Shown here: positions 57,988 through 64,000 of the stretch, in pieces
Numbering within the stretch: the stretch's first letter is position 1
How the letters are laid out: each line of letters begins with the position of its first letter
Assembly (NCBI GenBank): GCA_034440635.1
Contig: JAOTON010000319.1
Location: forward strand, 1 to 64,000
Origin: Lepas anatifera
Lineage: Eukaryota; Arthropoda; Thecostraca; Lepadidae
Length of the DNA stretch: 64,000 bases
Direction of reading: 5' to 3'
Translations under genes and position numbers: made by a program
Notes under the pieces: model-generated
The model's input: only the letters and a program-made list of their open reading frames with translations
What the model was told of the DNA's origin: nothing
Database searches by the model: none

Positions 57988-58027
57988 GTAATATTGGCCA
58001 CGGACGGAGGCATTTAGGGCCTATGTG
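57988..58027. repeat. 40 bp inverted repeat, right arm
   Basis: Exact reverse complement of 54309-54348, followed by a GC-rich block to about 58230. Confidence 0.9.
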
Positions 58028-58230
58028 CGCCCCCGTGGGGTGCTGTGTGACGGCCCTTGCTGACCGTGGGCTGAGCCCTCTGGCGGCTGAGTGGTGGCGC
58101 TGGGCCCGCGGCGCGTCGGCCTTCTGGCGTAGCGGGGCGCCGGCCCTCTTGCGGGTTGCGTGGTGACGGTGCGGCGGCCCTCTGTCGGTGGTGTGGTGCG
58201 GCGGCGCAACGATGTCGAGCTCTAATGCGT

Positions 58231-59958
58231 TGGCTGGGCAGGTCGAGCCTGTGGACATGTGGTCATAATGTTTTTAACAATGTTTGGGTTTTAAACCTGG
58301 AGTGCTGTTTGCGCACGTTTGTGGTACCTCTCCGGCGTAATTTAGGGGCCCCGCGCCGGGGAGGCTTTTTTGCAGCCTTATGGTGCAATTTGTGTTTTTC
58401 CCTGAGGTATGAGTTTGTGTCTCTTTTAGTATAGGAGTGTACACTTTATGTATGTATACTGTCAATATATGTATGGACGGATATCTGACTTAATGGAGCA
58501 AACAGAACATGGCAAGCATCTCAACAATGTGTTCCAGGCAGCTCAGATTCTGCACCCAATCAGGGAAAAATTTGGTTGCTAGGAAATATTTTTCTTTCCA
58601 CTAGGGCATACATGTTTATTTTAACTAAAGTAAGCCCACCAAAAAGCAAATTAAATTTTATATTTTTTTCAGTGCTTCTCTATCTGCTTCTGTGTGTCAG
58701 TGCTGCCCTAAGTGTTAGTATATGATTCAAGGTTTCCTAACCTGCCCCAAAAAAGGGGAAAGGCTGCCCCAAACCAGTAGGTCTGCTCTGATGCTGTCTG
58801 AAATAGGGGCAGATGCAGGCAAGAGTTTTCGAGGGGGCCAAACCAATGTCTGTCTCTCCTGGTGGGAGGGGGTGGGGACATAAGATCTGGGTGCTTGACA
58901 CACCTAGTATAAGCCACCTCTCCAAGTACATGATCACTCTCTGGGGGGGGGGTGGGAGCAAGATTTAATTGCTTGACGGACCTAGAGTAATCACCTACTT
59001 TCAAAAATTTATTCTGCCTTTCAGGGGGCTATGGTCAGAATGCCCTCCCCGGGAATCCGCCAATGGCCCCAAAAAGCTTTTGTTGAAACCTGCCACCTTC
59101 TAAAGACTGGGAGTTGACCCACATTTCAGTGGTATTCATTTTAAATCTTTGAAATAGAAAATAAATTACAGGGTTTTAACCCATACATATATTTTCCTGC
59201 AAACATACACACCTGCTAACTTCACTCTTTGAAAGTCTATTGACAGGTAAATCAATGCTATTCTATTCTGTCAGACGTCTTTGTTGCATCATCAGCAAAG
59301 CCAGGGACAAACACAAACTGAATCACCCCTGTTCTATCTCCAAGGTTGTGGACAGTAGTAAGTAAATGAGGCTTTAAAACACTTACAAGTATTTATATTC
59401 TCCCCTCATCTTCATGTCCTCCATGAATAAGAGATACCGGTGTCTCTTACCCATGTGTCCTCAATAATCTTTTTGACGTTCTTCAAATGCAAGCGCCAGT
59501 ACCAACGCAACAAATGTCTCTAGCGCGCCAGCGCAAAATATATTATACTAGACTTATAAAACCTGCAGTAGGGCAGCTAGAGAACCCTTAAAACCTTCAG
59601 TTTCTCCTCCTGTTTAGGGGTATTTCTCAAAATTTCAAGTTTTTTCCTCCAGACACGCAAAAACACCCAAACTAAACAGTTCTTACTGCAAGGTTCGACC
59701 TCCAGTGAAAGACTCCGATTATGGCTACGAGTTGTTTCGCTTGGGGAGGGATTGACCCAGTGGCCGATATCAGAGGACGGGCGTAGGGGCTCAGGCCCCC
59801 AAATGTTCGAGAGCCTTATAGTTAATACATGGGCAGAATCTGATCCGAGGCAATGGCGGGCGAGGCCCGAGCCTCCTAGCCCCTCCCCCTTCAAAATAAA
59901 GTCCTGGACCCGCCACTGACTTGACCCAACTTGTTTTCCTGGGATTGGGATATCTTAT
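58231..59958. other. Dispersed repeat fragments, no gene
   Basis: 58670-58795 and 59065-59110 match the repeat at 52440-52660, split by about 270 bp of inserted sequence. 59800-59935 ends TCCTGGACCCGCCACTG, a hAT-MITE-like terminus without a visible partner. Confidence 0.4.
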
Positions 59959-60247
59959 CAGGGGTCCAAAAACCTACCATTTTGGCATTCTAAATGGTGA
60001 CTACCCAAGGTGGGCAAGGTGACAAAAGTTAGCTGACATGTTTCCTCTAGACCAATAACGGAACAAATCGCCAAAATTGCCACCTCTTATTTGAGTTCGC
60101 AATGTTTTTCAACAACTGGGATGGTCCAGGAGTATCCATTAGTATCCTGCTAGCGCAACACGTGCCACACTTTGCAACCTGGCCTGGTGAAACATTCATG
60201 GTGTGACATTTTCCATGGTGACACGCTGAACACTTCTTTGGCCCCTG
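59959..60247. mobile_element. hAT-like MITE with perfect 8 bp target duplication
   Basis: Flanked by TATCTTAT on both sides (59951-59958, 60248-60255). Termini CAGGGGTCC and GGCCCCTG. 289 bp, non-coding; a second copy is 60416-60980. Confidence 0.85.
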
Positions 60248-60255
60248 TATCTTAT

Positions 60256-60415
60256 TTGGAATGACGCCCGAGTAGCTACAGTTGATAGAGCGTTGGTCTC
60301 CGGTCCGCTGCTCTAAAGCATGCAGCTGCAGTGCCTGTGCAGGCATGGGATCACTTCCCCTCCGACACTCCAGCGCTCAATATTTATCCGACGTGGGTCG
60401 CCTGGCAACTGACGA
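60256..60415 (+). mobile_element. tRNA-derived SINE, head part of an interrupted copy
   Basis: GCCCGAGTAGCTACAGTTGA and TAGAGCG head, then GTGGGTCGCCTGGCAACTGAC, equivalent to the 30962-30830 part of the other SINE. It is interrupted by a hAT MITE at 60416 and resumes at 60981. Confidence 0.75.
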
Positions 60416-60980
60416 CAGGGGTAAAAAATAGCATTTTGGTATTCTAAATGGTGTCAGCCCAAAGTGGGCAAGGTGACAAACATAAGCAGACATGTCTCCT
60501 CCAGACCAATAACGGAACAAATCGCCGAAACTGGCACCTGTTATTTGAACTCGCGATATTTCTTAACTACTTGGATGGTCCAGGCATAGGCGGATCCAGG
60601 GGGCAAGGAGGAACGTGCCCCCCCCGATTGACCCTCTCAGCGCCCCCTGAAATGGTCACAGCGCCCCCTGAAAAGTCGATGGCGCCCCCTAAAATTTCGC
60701 TTCCCATCCCTCCCCTAGGATGTGAAAATCGGCGACCACCAAAAGGATTTTGTGCCCATCTGATAGGTTTGCCGGTCAAAAGTGGCGCACCCCCGGGCCG
60801 GATGGCGCTCCCCCCAGAAGGTGCCCCCAGATCGGCAATCCTGGATCCGCCTATGGGGCAAGGAGTATCCATTGGTATCCTACTAACGCGAAACGTGCCA
60901 CATTCTTCCGCCTGGGACGGTGACACATTTATGGTTTGAAGTTTTCAATGGTGACACACTGAAAACTTGCTTGGCCCCTG
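60416..60980. mobile_element. hAT-like MITE inserted in the SINE
   Basis: CAGGGG...CCCCTG termini and strong similarity to 59959-60247, itself interrupted by another MITE (60585-60855). Confidence 0.75.
60585..60855. mobile_element. hAT-like MITE nested in a MITE
   Basis: Inverted termini CATAGGCGGATCCAGG and CCTGGATCCGCCTATG; the flanking 8-mers GGTCCAGG and GGGCAAGG agree at 6 of 8. It interrupts sequence that is continuous in 59959-60247. Confidence 0.75.
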
Positions 60981-61059
60981 CTGACTGATAAGAGAGACGG
61001 TGACCAGACTGGGGCGGCTGTCCCTATGCTTTGTGAGATGTTAAACTTTAGCCTTTGAA
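60981..61059 (+). mobile_element. SINE body, middle part
   Basis: GGGGCGGCTGTCCCTATGCT and TTAAACTT continue the SINE of 60256-60415. It is interrupted at TTAA (61060) by the next element. Confidence 0.7.
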
Positions 61060-62260
61060 TTAACCCTTGCCCCGGTGGCGGGTACGAGCCACCTTCGCCC
61101 TGGTGGGGGGCTAAAAATGGCCCCCCACGAACTCAAAAACTAAGAGAACTAGAAAAAAGCGGAAAACAGCAATCGAAAGCTCTTCGAAAATTATATCGAA
61201 AATACTTCAGTCATTTTTCTTGTCAGGTCAATATCAAGGTCACCAGAGGTCAAAATAGGTCAAAATCGCTAATATGAGGTGTACTAAGAAAACCTCATAT
61301 ATCTCAGAAACTATGATAGCTAGAAACATTTTTCTAACACCATTCGAAAGCTCTTGAGATGTGCTTTCATTGCAGTGGCATTCATTTTCGTGTCAGGTCA
61401 AAGCCTAGGGAGCTACAGGTCACTAAATATTGGGCATATTCTTGGGAGTGTCCCTAGCCATCCATGCATAGGGGCGTCTACTTTTTCGCTAATAGCTTCC
61501 AAACCAAACAAGATAAAGCCATAGTTTATGCACCACTGCAATCCTCTCGTCAATACGAATCGAATTATATATGATATTGCTATGCCAGGTCAAATTTAAG
61601 AATTTGACCTGACCCAGGTCAACGGTCTGACCCAACTTGACCTGGTATAGTCATGATGTATATCATTTGATTTCCAGTGACTATACAAACACTTTGGAGA
61701 CAAAATAAAGCGCTATCTTAGTTTATTTAAGATTTATTGAGAAAAACACCAAAATATGCTTATTTGACCTAAGGTGACCTTTTAAAGGTCGCAAGTCAAA
61801 ATTTTTGGCATCAGCTTCAGAAATGGGCTAAGAACAAGTCGCAACCGATGTTTGAAGTTGATTCCATCCATACTTACTGAGAAAAGCCCATTTCGTGATT
61901 TTCCCCATGTATTTACAATTGGGAGGTCATGCTCTGCACATGACCTTAGGTCACCAATATAAGAAATCCCGGAACAAATGTTGTAGCTCCTGGTGGTCAC
62001 AATATGTGGTATGAGTTTCACCTTGATCGATTAACCTTTCTCTTAGTTATGCGGTCCTAAGTATTTTTTGAGGTGAGGTCACTTCACCTGGCCTGGTGAC
62101 CTGACCTGATATGACCTTGAGCCAAAATTTTCAGGAAGAATGTAAAAATAACGAAGGAACAGCGAGACCAAGTTTGGCGGCGCTGCGCGCCGCTGTTTTT
62201 TGGTCACTTTGGAAAAACCCGAGGGGGGTCTAAAAAGACCCCCACCCGGGCGAAGGTTAA
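61060..62260. mobile_element. TTAA-flanked element with AGGTCA half-sites, copy 5, inside the SINE
   Basis: TTAA CCCTTGCCCCGG at the left and CGGGCGAAGG TTAA at the right. The SINE reads continuously if the element and one TTAA are removed, which shows TTAA target duplication directly. Interior rich in GGTCA sites. Confidence 0.8.
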
Positions 62261-62310
62261 CCCTCCATTGCGTTGCGTGAGTTGCTCGTTCGGATCATGG
62301 TGTGCCATTT
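62261..62310 (+). mobile_element. SINE body, last part
   Basis: CCCTCCATTGCG and GAGTTGCTCGTTCGG match the SINE body at 30690-30740 (minus strand), completing the copy interrupted at 60416 and 61060. Confidence 0.65.
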
Positions 62311-63015
62311 GCGGCAGTAGCGGGAGTGCTACCCTCTGCTAAAGACTGGCGCATGTATGAGTTTTACCTTTAGCCCCAAGATGACACTGCTATTCAAAGA
62401 TGGGATGTTTTTGCCCCAGCTGGTGATGGGCCGCAGGGTCGCGCTCAGTCATCAATTTAGGGGGCCGTTTGATTTACAGGTTATGGCGAAAACTTTGGCA
62501 CAAAACCGATACTTGCAACAGAAAAATGGCTGCACACCCGTCACAGGATTGTGTAATTCTGTTACCAATCGAGATTATATAGCCATACAGATTAAGACAC
62601 CGCATTTCACCATTCGGCGTGTCCGTCCCATTACAGACGGTCCGAGCAGATTTGAACAAACACCGATGCCTCTGTTGACATACCACAGGAGTCGCGGCTT
62701 AGGGTCTCGGTCAGGCCGGAGGACGTGAGGCATAGGGGTGAAGGGAAGAGGGGAGGAGGAGCTGGGATGGTTTGAGCCGCTGAGTGCAAGCTGAAATAAT
62801 TCAAAAGAGTATCGGGGGCAAGTCATCCTCTCTGAACGGCGGGCAGGTCATTTAGCCTTTTCCTGAGGCAGCAATTTATTATTCAAACGTTTATTCGTAA
62901 AATGTGTAGAATAACACGGCAGCGTAAGTCTGCTCCTGCACGATCTTGTCCAGGAATTTGGCGTTGACCTCCTCGATCTTTTACGATTAAGAGAAGTCCT
63001 AGCAAGTGTCTACAT
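62311..63015. other. No recognised gene
   Basis: A 123-codon frame at 62357-62728 has no family resemblance. No repeat array or RNA signature noticed. Confidence 0.3.
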
Positions 63016-64000
63016 TTAATGCACGCCCCGGCAGGACTCCGAGCCACCTTCGCCCTGGTGTGGGGGGAGGGTGGGTGAAACCTCCCCTCCCCGAACTCGG
63101 CTCCTATGCGGGATAGCGAAAAATGCCAAAGCTGGTGGAAAACTCACAAAAAAATCAAGACGCAACTACATCAGCCATTTTTGCCTCAGTTCAATAATTA
63201 GGCCATAGCAGGCCAAAGAAGGTGACATGTTCTTGAAGAATTTATGGGCTCTGACGTCTGACAGAGTTGAGCTAGAATCAATTTTTAGGTACCATTTGCT
63301 TCCTCTCGTTACAGCAAATCGAATAATGTATGATAGAAGTATACGAGATCAAAGCAAAAACGACCTGACCAAAAATCAGGTCAATGTCATCATTTGGCAT
63401 AGCATAGTCAATATGCATATATCAATCGACTCGCAATTACAATACAAACGTAATCGTATCAAGATAAAAGATTTATCACATCATCTTACAAATGTATTGA
63501 CCCAAGTCTGAAAACCTGCTTTGGTAGCCCCAGATGAACTCTCAGAGGTCACAAGCCCAAAATTGCAGCATGAACCTGAGAAGGAGTCTGAGATATTACG
63601 ATTTGAATAATATGAAGGTATTTTATGAGCTGTGTCTACATAAAGTGAGCCATTTTTCGCCAAATTCCCGTTTTTTCCCATGCATTTTCAATGAAGAGGT
63701 CATGGTCTGTATCTGGACCTAGGTCAGCGATATAAAAAATATCGGAATTTTGTTTGTCTAGCGCTCGAATGGCCCATAATGTGATATGAGTTTCAATCGG
63801 ATATACTAATCTTATTCTTGCTTATGATATCCCAAACTTTTTGGGATGTTAGGTCACTTGACCTTCACTGGTGAACTAACCTGAGATGACCCGACCTTAA
63901 ATTTTTGGGAAAATTTGCCGAATTGATCAAGGATAACGTGTGCCAAGTACGGCGGCGCTTCGCACCGCCTTTTTTGGTGCCGCCGGAAAAACCCCGACGT
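63016..64000. mobile_element. TTAA-flanked element with AGGTCA half-sites, copy 6, cut by window end
   Basis: TTAA TGCACGCCCCGG, then GAGCCACCTTCGCCCTGG as in the other copies; interior GGTCA sites to about 63895, then the near-terminal CCAAGTACGGCGGCGC shared with copy 1 (CCAAGTACGGAGGCGC near 45335). The right end lies beyond the window. Confidence 0.65.

Overview
The window is eukaryotic nuclear DNA from a metazoan, most likely a marine invertebrate and plausibly a crustacean; the species cannot be fixed from sequence alone. Reasons are spliced genes with GT-AG introns, tRNA-derived SINEs, Penelope-like, non-LTR, hAT-like and TTAA-target transposons, and long minisatellites. There is no prokaryotic operon structure, and most long open frames are shadows of tandem repeats or antisense shadows of real exons.

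Two host genes are visible and converge. On the plus strand at 22326-23749 are the last three coding exons of a gene resembling the leprecan/CRTAP (prolyl 3-hydroxylase related) family, followed by an AATAAA at 24108. On the minus strand at 25310-48504 is a complete MCM9 gene: 13 coding exons join in one uninterrupted frame of 1121 codons, with an N-terminal MCM domain, zinc finger, Walker A, Walker B, sensor 1, arginine finger and a long C-terminal tail. MCM9 works with MCM8 as a helicase in homologous recombination and mismatch repair.

Region by region: 1-1790 is degenerate repeat. 1795-21035 is a cluster of three Penelope-like element copies (RT plus GIY-YIG endonuclease) in alternating orientation, split by a 7.6 kb hAT-like insertion (2451-10073, perfect 8 bp target duplication) that holds decayed non-LTR pieces. 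Two of the copies are the arms of a huge imperfect palindrome centred near 16597. Then follow the leprecan-like exons and MCM9. From 48.5 to 64 kb there is no recognised host gene: it holds TTAA-flanked elements densely packed with AGGTCA half-sites, nested hAT-like MITEs, SINE pieces and non-LTR fragments.

The most striking observation is in the MCM9 introns. Five of twelve (introns 1, 2, 5, 7, 10) end in a tandem array that abuts the 3' splice site, and each unit repeats the splice acceptor together with the first bases of the following exon. The exon 8 array repeats the Walker A coding segment five extra times. Intron 9 instead ends in a roughly 530 bp CT-type polypyrimidine microsatellite. 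I know of no described system of this kind. Two sets of hammerhead-ribozyme-like cores, one in the Penelope terminal repeats and one in a foldback inside the leprecan-like gene, are the other leads.
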